NCBI RefSeq assembly: GCF_900114705.1
Contig: NZ_FOTW01000018.1
Coordinates: 62,001 to 126,000, forward strand
Source: Rugamonas rubra
GTDB taxonomy: Bacteria; Pseudomonadota; Gammaproteobacteria; Burkholderiales; Burkholderiaceae_D
DNA: 64,000 bases
Direction: 5' to 3'
Positions 28,830 to 38,543 of the stretch are shown in pieces. Both the position numbers and the translations under genes were made by a program. Numbering within the stretch: position 1 is the first letter of the stretch; every line of letters starts with the position of its first letter. Under the pieces are notes generated by a model that did no database searches, was not told the DNA's origin, and saw nothing but the letters and a program-made list of their open reading frames with translations.

Positions 28830-29936
28830 ATGGACAACATTTATTTGGATTCTGATGGTTTGGTCCATCTTGCTAGATTGGCGTTAGCAGGAAATCGTGC
28901 GGACATCGTCGCCTATGTGAGAAAAATTGCGAGAAAAGTTGCAAGATTTGACCCCGTTGTCGGTGAACAGTTGGTAACTCTTGCCCAAGATTCAAATCCA
29001 TCGCGAAATGCAATGTTGAGAGGAGAGCAGCTTGACCGTTTGCCTGTTGACTTAGATTCGCGTCTTCAGCTGGCTCGCCTCGATGACGAGATTTCTTTAG
29101 ATGTACTGCCAATTTGGCAAGAGCCAGTAAAGGCAAAACTAGAACAGGTATTGATTGAGCGTGCAAAGTTCAAAGAACTCGCTTTTGCGAATCTTGCGCC
29201 GACTAGGAGCTTGCTTTTCACTGGAGCTCCAGGTGTCGGTAAGTCGTTGGCTGCAAAGTGGCTGGCGAAATCATTGGGTTTACCATTGCTAACGGTCGAT
29301 CTGGCAGCTGTCATGAGCAGTTTCCTTGGGCGTACCGGGAACAATATTAGAAATATTTTGGACTATGCGAAATCAGTCGACTGTGTGCTGTTTTTAGATG
29401 AACTGGATGCACTCGCAAAACGACGAGACGATGTTACTGAGGTAGGTGAGCTGAAGAGGCTTGTTACCGTGCTTCTGCAGGAAATTGACTCCTGGCCAGC
29501 GCACGGATTAATGCTTGCTGCGACCAACCATCCTGATCTACTAGATCCAGCTATTTGGCGCCGATTCGACATGATTGTTGAGTTCCCACTACCAAACGAG
29601 GTAAGTATTCGAGCCGCATTGAGCAGCTGGATAGGTGAAGAGCACGAAGTTCCAAAGGGACTTCTCGATGCGCTTCCAATTGTGCTTTCCGGAATGTCAT
29701 TTAGCGATCTAAAACGAATCATATCGCAGTTGAGAAGGAATCAGGTCGTTTCAGGAGTTGCGCTTACTGATAGCCTAACTCTCTTAATTGAGCAACGCAT
29801 TAATTCATTGTCAAAGGCCGAGAAAATTGAGGTCGCACAAAATTTGACAGATGCGGGTTTAAGCCAACGCTCCGTGAATTCACTGACTGGGTTAAGTAGG
29901 GATACCATTCGTAAGCATTGTGAAACAGTAAACTAA
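28830..29936 (+). CDS. AAA+ ATPase with C-terminal helix-turn-helix, partner of the subtilase
   Basis: The 368-residue product has a helical N-terminal part (1-120) and a classical AAA+ core: Walker A GAPGVGKS (132-139), pore-loop-like FLGRTGNN (165-172), Walker B VLFLDELDA (186-194), sensor-1 ATNHPD (N233), and arginine-finger RRFD (244-247). Residues 330-368 (LTDAGLSQRSVNSLTGLSRDTIRK) resemble a helix-turn-helix. The ATG at 28830 has AAAGGGG upstream; a longer frame to 28725 lies over the promoter and is not used. It precedes the protease gene by 15 bp. Codon use is clearly AT-richer than the flanks, a sign of transfer. Likely acts as unfoldase or regulator for the protease; function not known. 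Confidence 0.9.
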   Translation: MDNIYLDSDGLVHLARLALAGNRADIVAYVRKIARKVARFDPVVGEQLVTLAQDSNPSRNAMLRGEQLDRLPVDLDSRLQLARLDDEISLDVLPIWQEPVKAKLEQVLIERAKFKELAFANLAPTRSLLFTGAPGVGKSLAAKWLAKSLGLPLLTVDLAAVMSSFLGRTGNNIRNILDYAKSVDCVLFLDELDALAKRRDDVTEVGELKRLVTVLLQEIDSWPAHGLMLAATNHPDLLDPAIWRRFDMIVEFPLPNEVSIRAALSSWIGEEHEVPKGLLDALPIVLSGMSFSDLKRIISQLRRNQVVSGVALTDSLTLLIEQRINSLSKAEKIEVAQNLTDAGLSQRSVNSLTGLSRDTIRKHCETVN

Positions 29937-29951
29937 ACTGAGGAGCTAAGT

Positions 29952-32189
29952 ATGGCAGAGCGGAAGAATTTCCTTCTTGGGTACGGTGAACGGTTGACGG
30001 CAAAGATACTTCCACCTGGGGGAGGTGGACCAAAGTCGCACCCCTATACGTTTCAGGAAGCGCAAGCACGGTTAAAGCCAAAGCTCGATCATCTTGTAAG
30101 AGAAATTGAGCAATTGCCAGACTTGGCTTGTCCCAATGAACAAGTCGTTGCTGTTCTTACACTCCATCCGTCATACATTGCAAAATCATACTTCCCCGCA
30201 GATCTGTTGGGAGCAGTTGGACTACGGCATGTAGGCAGCCGTAGGCGCTCTGTTCGTCCTGAAAAGTGGGGAAAGAAGCGGCATAAGGATGTTGCAGTCA
30301 CTACAGAATTGTTCGTTTCTGGTCCAAGGCGTTATTTCGCCGATTGGGCGAATTACCTCTCGAATTGGACGGAGCAGACACGCGGTGCAAGCGAGCTTAT
30401 AGAACTTGAAGATATTTACTATATGGCTGCAGAAGACCGCGTTAGACCTTTGCTCGGTGATCAAGATCAACCACTATTTGAGGTTGTTCTGCACGCGAGT
30501 GCCTTGCCTGAGTCTCAGTTCATAATTTCCGGCTTTGCACAGTACCTTGCTAAATTGGGAATTAAGGCAGATCTGGACAGGCGCATTCATGTAGGCGGGT
30601 TGTGCTTTCTTCCAATTAGAACTACCGAAGAAAAAGTTAGTCAAGTTGCTCAATTTTCCTTCTTGCGTGTCGCTCGTGAAATGCCGAAACTGCGCGTTGT
30701 TGAGAACACCATGGGGATTGAATCCGATAGCCACAGGACGCCATTACTTGGGTTATCGGATAGTTCCGTTTTAGACGCGAACGTGCGAGTGGCAATTTTC
30801 GATGGTGGTCTACCGGCAAATTCCGTGCTGACACCATGGGCTACTGCGAAGGAACCAAAAGGAATTGGTAAAACAGTACCTGCGTATCTGTCGCATGGTC
30901 AACATGTTACTTCTGCACTGTTGTTTGGCCACTTAGGTGATGGGGGGGCAATCACTAAACCCCCTTGTCGTGTAGATCATTGGCGTGTACTTGATGAAGC
31001 GTCTGGAATAAATGACGTACAAATGCAATTGTTCGATGTTATTCAACGGATTCATGGTGTTCTTGCCACGAATAAGTATGATTTCATTAATCTTAGTCTT
31101 GGCCCAGATATGCCGATTGAGGATGATGAGATTCATGTTTGGACAGCGGTCCTTGATAGCTACTTAGCTGATGGTAATACATTGGCAACTATCGCTGTTG
31201 GAAACAATGGTGAAGCTGATGCTGCAGCAGGTCTGGCGCGAGTGCAGCCCCCATCTGATTGTGTCAATGCGATGTCAATTGGCGCATGTGACGCTATTTC
31301 AGGAAAGTGGCAGCGTGCGCCGTATAGTGCGATTGGTCCAGGTAGGAATCCGGGTGTGATTAAACCAGATGCAGTTTTCTTTGGCGGAGTGAGTAGTAAG
31401 CCATTCGTCGTTCTTGGTGAGTCGGGGATGTTGGAGGGCACCACGGGCACGAGTTTTTCATCGCCTGCGGCACTTCGGCTGGGGATAAGTATGCGTGCAA
31501 TACTAGGGACGCCAATCTCTCCGCTCGCGGCTAAAGCGCTTCTCATTCATCACTGTGAGCGTGCTAAGCATGATCATGGAGAGGTTGGTTGGGGGCGTAT
31601 TCGTGAGAGTGTTGAAGACTTGATTACGTGTGATGACAACACAGCTCACATCATCTATCAAGGTGAGCTCGAGCCGTCTAAGTATTTGCGAGCATCTATC
31701 CCTGTGCCGGCTGGGGCTTTGGCTGGAAAGTTGACTCTTAAGGCTACTTTCTGCTTTGCATCCGAGACAGATGCCCAAGATCCTGTGAATTACACGCGCA
31801 GTGGGCTTGAGGTTACATTCCGGCCTAACGATTCGGCGAAGAAGGATGCCAAGCAAAAGTATGCGGACTCTGCCCCCTTCTTTAAGAGTGATATTTATAG
31901 GTACGTGGATGAAATTGAATTGCGAGATGACCTTGCTAAGTGGGAGACCACGATTCATCGGTCAATCGAAATTGACGGCGCTAAGTTAAAAAATCCAGTG
32001 TTCGACATTCACTATAACGCGCGCGAGGCGGGGGGGATTGCGGCGACGCCAGGTCGAATGCCTTATGCATTGGTGGTAACAGTTCATGCCCCTGACATTC
32101 CTGACCTGTACGATAGGATTGTTCGGCGATATCGGACGCAGTTGGAAATGCTGCAACCGGTGATTCAGATTCCAATTCAGGTACGTTGA
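29952..32189 (+). CDS. Subtilisin-like (S8) serine protease, cytoplasmic, island-borne
   Basis: The 745-residue product has no signal peptide. A large N-terminal domain (1-270) of unknown type precedes the S8 catalytic domain with D284 (VAIFDGG), H315 (LSHGQHV), oxyanion N418 (VGNNG) and S501 (GTSFSSPAA). A C-terminal domain of about 190 residues looks beta-rich (LTLKATFCFASETD). All catalytic residues are intact, so it should be an active intracellular protease that needs tight control, presumably by the AAA+ protein encoded 15 bp upstream. A strong terminator follows. An anti-phage or toxin-like role is an inference. Confidence 0.9.
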   Translation: MAERKNFLLGYGERLTAKILPPGGGGPKSHPYTFQEAQARLKPKLDHLVREIEQLPDLACPNEQVVAVLTLHPSYIAKSYFPADLLGAVGLRHVGSRRRSVRPEKWGKKRHKDVAVTTELFVSGPRRYFADWANYLSNWTEQTRGASELIELEDIYYMAAEDRVRPLLGDQDQPLFEVVLHASALPESQFIISGFAQYLAKLGIKADLDRRIHVGGLCFLPIRTTEEKVSQVAQFSFLRVAREMPKLRVVENTMGIESDSHRTPLLGLSDSSVLDANVRVAIFDGGLPANSVLTPWATAKEPKGIGKTVPAYLSHGQHVTSALLFGHLGDGGAITKPPCRVDHWRVLDEASGINDVQMQLFDVIQRIHGVLATNKYDFINLSLGPDMPIEDDEIHVWTAVLDSYLADGNTLATIAVGNNGEADAAAGLARVQPPSDCVNAMSIGACDAISGKWQRAPYSAIGPGRNPGVIKPDAVFFGGVSSKPFVVLGESGMLEGTTGTSFSSPAALRLGISMRAILGTPISPLAAKALLIHHCERAKHDHGEVGWGRIRESVEDLITCDDNTAHIIYQGELEPSKYLRASIPVPAGALAGKLTLKATFCFASETDAQDPVNYTRSGLEVTFRPNDSAKKDAKQKYADSAPFFKSDIYRYVDEIELRDDLAKWETTIHRSIEIDGAKLKNPVFDIHYNAREAGGIAATPGRMPYALVVTVHAPDIPDLYDRIVRRYRTQLEMLQPVIQIPIQVR

Positions 32190-32198
32190 TTCGAATAT

Positions 32199-32229
32199 GG
32201 GTGAGCTCAGTTGAGTTCACCCTTTTTTT
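32199..32229 (+). terminator. Intrinsic terminator of the ATPase-subtilase operon
   Basis: GGGTGAGCTCA and TGAGTTCACCC form an 11-bp stem with one mismatch and a GT loop, followed by seven T residues. It begins 10 bp after the protease stop codon. Confidence 0.9.
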
Positions 32230-32253
32230 CGCATTTTCCACTTTCCGCCCAGT

Positions 32254-32289
32254 TGTAAGCGGATGTAAGACTCGGTAAGCGTATGTAAT
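32254..32289 (+). promoter_or_regulatory. Four TGTAAG-like repeats at exact 10-bp spacing
   Basis: TGTAAG (32254), TGTAAG (32264), GGTAAG (32274) and TGTAAT (32284) lie on one face of the helix. Tandem hexamers with 10-11 bp period are typical sites for OmpR/PhoB-type response regulators. A TGATAC -10-like hexamer (32331-32336) lies about 42 bp downstream, so activation of the next gene is plausible. Confidence 0.65.
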
Positions 32290-32378
32290 AGCCGTCAACT
32301 CAACCGTGGCGGCCGCCGTTTTCTGCTCAGTGATACGGGAATTGTCCCGGCGCCGAAAAACCAGATAAGGATTACATC

Positions 32379-32768
32379 ATGCACAAAATCATCGCTTCCC
32401 TGATCGCCGCCCTGTTCGCTACCGCCGCATTCGCTCAAGCGCCTGCCGCCAGCACCGCCACCGTCGCCGCCAAGAGCGCACCCGTCGCGGTCAAAGCCGA
32501 CACCAAGGACAGCAAAGGCGAGGTCAAAGCCGACGTGAAAGACGGCAAGGCCGTCGTCAAAACCGAAGCGAAGCCTGCGGCAAAAACCGAAGTCAAAGGC
32601 GAGGCCAAGACCGCCGCCAAGACCGAGGTGAAAGCCGAAACCAAGGCCGAAGCCAAAGCAGAGAAAAGCAAAGAACACCACAAGGACGACGGCAAAACCA
32701 AGCCGCACACCGAAGCCGCCAAGGTAGCGACGACGGAACCAGCGAAAGCCGCGCCTGTCAGCAAATAA
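32379..32768 (+). CDS. Secreted Lys/Ala/Glu-rich low-complexity protein, copy 1
   Basis: The 129-residue product has a signal peptide MHKIIASLIAALFATAAFAQ (cleavage after AFA). The mature part is almost entirely Lys, Ala, Glu, Thr and Val in AKTEVK-like repeats, similar in composition to histone H1 tails. No domain is recognised. A paralogue follows 101 bp downstream. The upstream TGTAAG repeats suggest two-component control, possibly an envelope stress or charge-related role. Confidence 0.8.
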   Translation: MHKIIASLIAALFATAAFAQAPAASTATVAAKSAPVAVKADTKDSKGEVKADVKDGKAVVKTEAKPAAKTEVKGEAKTAAKTEVKAETKAEAKAEKSKEHHKDDGKTKPHTEAAKVATTEPAKAAPVSK

Positions 32769-32869
32769 GCCGGACCGGATTGAGCAGCACCAACACGCAA
32801 GACGCAGTAACAAAAACTAAAACGGGACTTGTTCCCACCACACCGAAAACAATGTAAAGGATTTATATC

Positions 32870-33265
32870 ATGAGCAAAATCATCGCCAGCCTGATCGCCA
32901 CCCTGTTCGCCACCGCCGCTTTCGCCCAAGCACCGGCGCCAGTCGCCAGCGCCACCGCCGCCAGCAGCGCGCCGGTCGCCGCCCAGTCGGCGACCAAGGA
33001 AAGTAAGGCCGCAGTGAAGGGCGAAACCAAGGCGCTCGTCAAGGCCGAGACCAAGCAAGCGGCCAGCACCGGCGAAGTGAAAGCCGGCGGCGAAGCGGCC
33101 AAGCCAGAGGCGAAAGTAGCCAAGGTCAAGAAGTCGCATCACAAGGCGGCCAAGGCCAAAACCGAACCGAAGGAAGCTGCCAAGGTGACCACCGCAGCAA
33201 CGCCAGCGGCAACGCCGGCAGCACCAGCGGCACCAGCAGGCGCGCCAGCCGCAGCAGCAAAATAA
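32870..33265 (+). CDS. Secreted Lys/Ala-rich low-complexity protein, copy 2
   Basis: The 131-residue product begins MSKIIASLIATLFATAAFAQ, nearly the same signal peptide as copy 1. The mature part is Lys/Ala-rich with a KKSHHKAAKAK basic patch and a Pro/Ala tail. Both genes are preceded by a GGGA-TTGT-CCC-type hairpin and an AAGGATT ribosome site, so the duplication included the leader. It is followed by a terminator at 33283-33313. Function unknown. Confidence 0.8.
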   Translation: MSKIIASLIATLFATAAFAQAPAPVASATAASSAPVAAQSATKESKAAVKGETKALVKAETKQAASTGEVKAGGEAAKPEAKVAKVKKSHHKAAKAKTEPKEAAKVTTAATPAATPAAPAAPAGAPAAAAK

Positions 33266-33282
33266 GCTAGTCTCTAGCCAGA

Positions 33283-33313
33283 AAAAGACAGGGTTTCCTG
33301 TCTTTTTTTTCGT
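33283..33313 (+). terminator. Intrinsic terminator after the Lys/Ala-rich pair
   Basis: AAAAAGACAGG, a short loop and CCTGTCTTTTTTTT form a stem with a long T-run. The A-rich 5' side makes it likely bidirectional, serving also the acyl-CoA dehydrogenase gene that converges from the right. Confidence 0.85.
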
Positions 33314-33336
33314 CCGTATGTCGCTGGTGTCGTGCG

Positions 33337-34464
33337 TTACAAGGCGCGGGCGATGAGGATTTTTTGGATGTCGCTGGTGCCCTCGTAGATCTGGCAGACG
33401 CGCACGTCGCGGTAGATGCGCTCGACCGGGAAGTCGGACACGTAGCCGTAGCCGCCGTGCACCTGGATCGCGTCCGAGCAGACCCGCTCGGCCATCTCCG
33501 AGGCGAACAGCTTGGCCATCGCCGCCTCCTTCAGGCAGGGCAGGCCGGCGTCCTTCATCGAGGCGGCGTGGCGGATCAACTGGCGCGCCGCCTCGATCTG
33601 GGTGGCCATGTCGGCCAGGCGGAACTGCACCGCCTGGTGCTCGAAGATGGCCTTGCCGAAGCTCTCGCGTTCGCGCGCGTAGTGCAGCGCGGCCTCGTAG
33701 GCGGCGCGCGCCATGCCGACCGCCTGCGAGGCGATGCCGATGCGGCCGCCCTCCAGGCCGGACAGGGCGATCTTGTAGCCCTGGCCCTCCTCGCCGATCA
33801 GGTTCCCGGCCGGGATGCGGCAGTTCTCGAACAGGATCTGCGCCGTGTCCGAGGAGTGCTGGCCCATCTTCTGCTCCAGACCGGCGACGATGTAGCCGGG
33901 CGCCGAGGTCGGCACCCAGAAGGCGCTGATGCCCTTCTTGCCGGCCGCCTTGTCGGTCACCGCCATGACGATGGCGACGTCGGCGTACTTGCCGCTGGTG
34001 ATGAACTGCTTGACGCCGTTGAGCACGTACTCGTCGCCCTCGCGCACGGCGGTGGTGCGCAGCGCCGAGGCGTCGCTGCCGGTGTGCGGCTCGGTCAGGC
34101 AGAAGGCGCCCAGCATGTCGCCCTGGGCCAGCGGACGCAGCCATTGCTCCTTCTGCGCGTCGTTGGCGTACATCATGGCGATGCTGCACACCGGGCAGTT
34201 GTTGACCGAGATGATGGTCGAGGTGCCGCCGTCGCCGGCGGCGATCTCCTCGAGCACCAGGGCCAGCGAGACGTAGTCGAGGCCGGCGCCGCCCAGCGCC
34301 TCGGGCACCGCCACGCCGAAGGCGCCCAGCGCCGCCAGCTCCTTCAACTCCTGTTTGGGGAAGTAGTGCTCCTTGTCCCAGCGCGCCGCGTTGGGCGCCA
34401 GGCGCTCCTGGGCAAAGGTGCGCAGGGCGTCGCGGATCATATTGTGTTCGTCGCTCAGTATCAT
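33337..34464 (-). CDS. Acyl-CoA dehydrogenase
   Basis: FAD enzyme of 375 residues. It shows the MLGAFCLTEPHTGSDASA motif near 120, the HGGYGYVSDFPVERIYRDVRV segment near 330, and the catalytic glutamate E361 in QIYEGTSDIQ, where short- and medium-chain enzymes have it. It probably acts on short or branched acyl-CoA thioesters. It follows the SDR gene with a 59-bp gap and lies in a row with thiolase, aceK and ivd. Exact substrate unknown. Confidence 0.93.
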   Translation of the reverse strand: MILSDEHNMIRDALRTFAQERLAPNAARWDKEHYFPKQELKELAALGAFGVAVPEALGGAGLDYVSLALVLEEIAAGDGGTSTIISVNNCPVCSIAMMYANDAQKEQWLRPLAQGDMLGAFCLTEPHTGSDASALRTTAVREGDEYVLNGVKQFITSGKYADVAIVMAVTDKAAGKKGISAFWVPTSAPGYIVAGLEQKMGQHSSDTAQILFENCRIPAGNLIGEEGQGYKIALSGLEGGRIGIASQAVGMARAAYEAALHYARERESFGKAIFEHQAVQFRLADMATQIEAARQLIRHAASMKDAGLPCLKEAAMAKLFASEMAERVCSDAIQVHGGYGYVSDFPVERIYRDVRVCQIYEGTSDIQKILIARAL

Positions 34465-34523
34465 GGGGTCTCAGTGTGTTGTCGTTGTTCTGGGGTGTTG
34501 CGTGGGCCGGCGCGTGGCCGGCC

Positions 34524-35192
34524 TTACCAGCCGATCACCCGGCCGTCGTAGTTGCGGTACACCGCGTGGTCGTTGTGCGGCAGCTTGGCCAGGGTGGCGC
34601 GCATGCCGCTGGCGCTCTCCTCGACCGAGATGTCGGCCTCGGCGCCGCCCATGTCGGTGCGCACCCAGCCGGGGTGGAAGGCGACGCAGGTGGCGCCCTT
34701 GTTGCCGAAGGTCAGGGCGGTGTCGATCAGCACCGAGTTCAGCGCCGCCTTGCTGGCGCGGTACAGCGAGCCGCTGGCGTTGCCGCGCTCGCTGAGCGAG
34801 CCCATGTGCGAGGACAGCACGGCCAGCTTGCCGCGCGCCGCGCAGACCATAGTCGCGATGATGGGCAGCAGGCGCATCGCCGCCAGCACGTTGGTGTGCA
34901 TCACGTTGTCGAAGTCGGACTGCAGTGGGAAGCCGTCGTCGCGCGGGCCGTAGACGCCGGCGTTGAGGAACACCACCTGCAGCTGCTCGCCCTCGAGCTT
35001 CCAGCCGAGGCCGGCGCAGGACTCCAGGTTGGTGACGTCGAGCAGGTGGCTTTCCGCGCCCAGCGCGGCGAGCGCGTCGCAATCCGGGGTGGTGCGCGCG
35101 GTGGCGATGACGCGCCAGCCGTCGGCCAGGTATTGCCGCGCCAGCTCGCGGCCGATGCCGCGCGAGGCGCCGATGATCAGTGCGGTGGGCAT
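34524..35192 (-). CDS. SDR family oxidoreductase
   Basis: Short-chain dehydrogenase of 222 residues. It has the NAD(P) motif ALIIGASRGIGREL at the N-terminus, LNAGVYGP near residue 78, and the YRASK catalytic pair near 144-148. The ATG at 35192 has GGAG eight bases upstream; a longer frame overlaps REP-like sequence and is rejected. It lies between thiolase and acyl-CoA dehydrogenase genes, suggesting acyl or hydroxyacyl substrates, though the sequence resembles the C-factor-like SDRs of unknown substrate. Confidence 0.9.
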   Translation of the reverse strand: MPTALIIGASRGIGRELARQYLADGWRVIATARTTPDCDALAALGAESHLLDVTNLESCAGLGWKLEGEQLQVVFLNAGVYGPRDDGFPLQSDFDNVMHTNVLAAMRLLPIIATMVCAARGKLAVLSSHMGSLSERGNASGSLYRASKAALNSVLIDTALTFGNKGATCVAFHPGWVRTDMGGAEADISVEESASGMRATLAKLPHNDHAVYRNYDGRVIGW

Positions 35193-35289
35193 GTTGTCAG
35201 CTCCAAGTGAAAAGTCGGGCGGGATCGGGCAAGCCCCTGTCCCCAAAATGCCGCCCGATTCAGTGTTCCAGCAAGCACGCTCAGCAGTC

Positions 35290-35374
35290 GGGGTCAGTGC
35301 CGACAATCGGACAAATACCGCTTGCCGGACTGGTCTTCTGCCTGAGCCCGTGTCCGAATGTCGGCACTGACCCC
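35290..35374. repeat. Second inverted repeat of the GGGGTCAGTGCCGACA family
   Basis: Arms 35290-35313 and 35350-35374 are reverse complements with one mismatch. They match the arms at 18863 and 18945, while the loop sequence differs. It lies upstream of the SDR start. Confidence 0.75.
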
Positions 35375-35397
35375 GGGGTTTTGACGGGGCGGGCCAT

Positions 35398-35423
35398 AGG
35401 GTCAGACCCTAGGGTCTGACCCT
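35398..35423. repeat. Perfect 26-bp AGGGTCAGACCCT palindrome
   Basis: AGGGTCAGACCCT is followed directly by AGGGTCTGACCCT. It ends 11 bp before the thiolase stop codon, on its 3' side, so it can fold in the thiolase mRNA end. A near-identical copy lies at 44036-44062 after tex. Confidence 0.7.
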
Positions 35424-35434
35424 GGATTGGGCGC

Positions 35435-36623
<1,189 letters not shown>

Positions 36624-36631
<8 letters not shown>

Positions 36632-38453
36632 TTTCAAGAGTCTCCATGAAGGGTGGCGGCGTCACCGTCGCCGTGGGTGTGGGTTGGTGCTGGTTGCTGA
36701 AACGGATGTTCTGCGGATACGGGAAGACGTCCTCGACATAGCCGTCGGCGATGCGCTGCTTGCGCGCCTGCCACCACGCCCGGGTCAGCAGGTCGGCGTG
36801 GTACTTCATGAAGTAGCGGCGGATCTTGGCGTTGCCCAGCAGGAAGCGGCCGAACTGCTCGGGGAAGACGTCGTGCTTGCCGATCGGATACCAGGGCTCG
36901 GCCGACATCTCCTCCTCGTCGGTGCGCGCCTCGGGGATGTCGCGGAAGACGCAGTCGGTGATGTACTCGATCTCGTCGTAGTCGTAGAACACCACGCGCT
37001 GGTGGCGGGTCACGCCGAAGTTTTTGTACAGCATGTCGCCGGGGAAGATGTTGGCCGCCACCAGCTCCTTGATGGCGTTGCCGTACTCCAGCACGCCGTG
37101 CTCGATCTGCAGGTCGTCGCCCTCCTTCTCGGCGTTCGACAGCCAGATGTTGAGCGGCACCATGCGCCGTTCGATGTACAGGTGCTTGATGATCAGCTGC
37201 TCGCCGTCCTCCTCCACCAGGGAGGGGGCGAAGTGCTTCAGTTCGGCGATCAGGGCCTCGGTGAAGCGGTGCTGCGGGAAGGCCACGTTGGAGTACTCGA
37301 GCGTGTCGGCCATGCGGCCGACGCGGTCGTGGTTCTTCACCAGCAGGTATTTTTCCTTGATCAGCGCGCGCGTGGTCTCCTTGGGCGCCGGGAAGAAGTC
37401 CTTGATCACCTTGAACACGTAGGGGAAGGACGGCAGGGCGAACACCAGCATCACCAGGCCGCGGATGCCGGGGGCGATCTCGAACTGGTCGGACGAGTGC
37501 TTCAGGTGTTGCAGGTAGTCGCGGTAGAACAGCGTCTTGCCCTGCTTCTGCAGGCCGAGGATGGTGTAGATCTCGCTGCGCGGCTTGCGCGGCAGCAGGC
37601 TGCGCAGGAACTGCACATAGGCCGAGGGCACCTCCATGTCGACCAGGAAGTAGGCGCGGGTGAAGGAGAACAGCACGGTGATCTGCTCCTGGTCGAACAG
37701 CACGGTGTCGAGGATCAGCTCGGCGTTGCGGTTGTGCAGGATCGGCACGACGAAGGGGTATTCCTTGTTGCCGTTGATGCCCTTGCCGACGATGTAGGCG
37801 CCCTTGTTGCGGTAGAACAGGCTCGACAGCACCTGGATCTGGTGGTTCGGCTCGATCTTGTTGCTGCCGAAGATCTGCCGCAGCCGCGTCTCGACCTGCT
37901 CGACGTCGCGGTCCAGGTTGGCGAAGGCGGCGTCGAGCTGGAAGTTGGTGATGATGCGCTTGAGCGTGAAGCGCAGGCCGTCGGTGCCGGGGTAGTAGAC
38001 GCGGTAGGTCGGCGCCAGCTCCTCGGTCTCGATGTACTCGGTGGAGACCACCGGGCGCACGAAGATGAAGTCGTTGTGGAAATAGGTGCGGTGCAGGATG
38101 TTGCAGCAGACCGAGTTGAAGAAGGTCTCGGCCAGCTCGGGCTGCTTGTGGTCGGACAGCATGCCGATGAAGTGCAGCTTGAGCTCGCGCCACACCTCGT
38201 CGGTCAGCTCGGAGTGGTCGTACTCGTCCTCCAGCAAATGCACGCATTCCTGCACGCGCTGGTCGTAGAAGCCGATGCGCTCGCGCGCGGCCTGCTGGGC
38301 GGTGGCCCAGTCGCCCTGCTCGAAGTGGATCTTGGCCTGGCGGCTGGTGTCGCGGAACAGGCGGTAGTGCTTGTCGAAGCCGTCGCGGATGGTGCGGGCG
38401 ATGTCGAAGGCGATCTGCGAGCTCAGCAGTTTGGGAAAAGCGGCTTGGGTCAT
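36624..38453 (-). CDS. aceK: Isocitrate dehydrogenase kinase/phosphatase
   Basis: The 609-residue product controls isocitrate dehydrogenase by phosphorylation and so switches carbon between the TCA cycle and the glyoxylate shunt. Family signatures seen are [15 protein letters not shown] at the N-terminus, [22 protein letters not shown] (ATP site) near 315, and [20 protein letters not shown] near 465. In E. coli it lies with aceBA; here it lies between ivd and thiolase, behind a LiuR-controlled promoter. Leucine breakdown yields acetyl-CoA, so the linkage is metabolically sensible. Confidence 0.97.
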
Positions 38454-38483
38454 GGGTCCGTCTCGCTAGGGGGCGCTAGGGGT

Positions 38484-38532
38484 GCATTAGCTGGTCTAAT
38501 AAAATCGCCGGCGATATCAGTCCAGCTAATGC
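38484..38532. promoter_or_regulatory. Inverted repeat between ivd and aceK
   Basis: GCATTAGCTGG (38484-38494) and CCAGCTAATGC (38522-38532) are perfect reverse complements separated by 27 bp. It could fold in the mRNA between ivd and aceK or bind a dimeric regulator. It does not match the LiuR boxes. Confidence 0.4.
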
Positions 38533-38543
38533 GCGCGCCCTGC

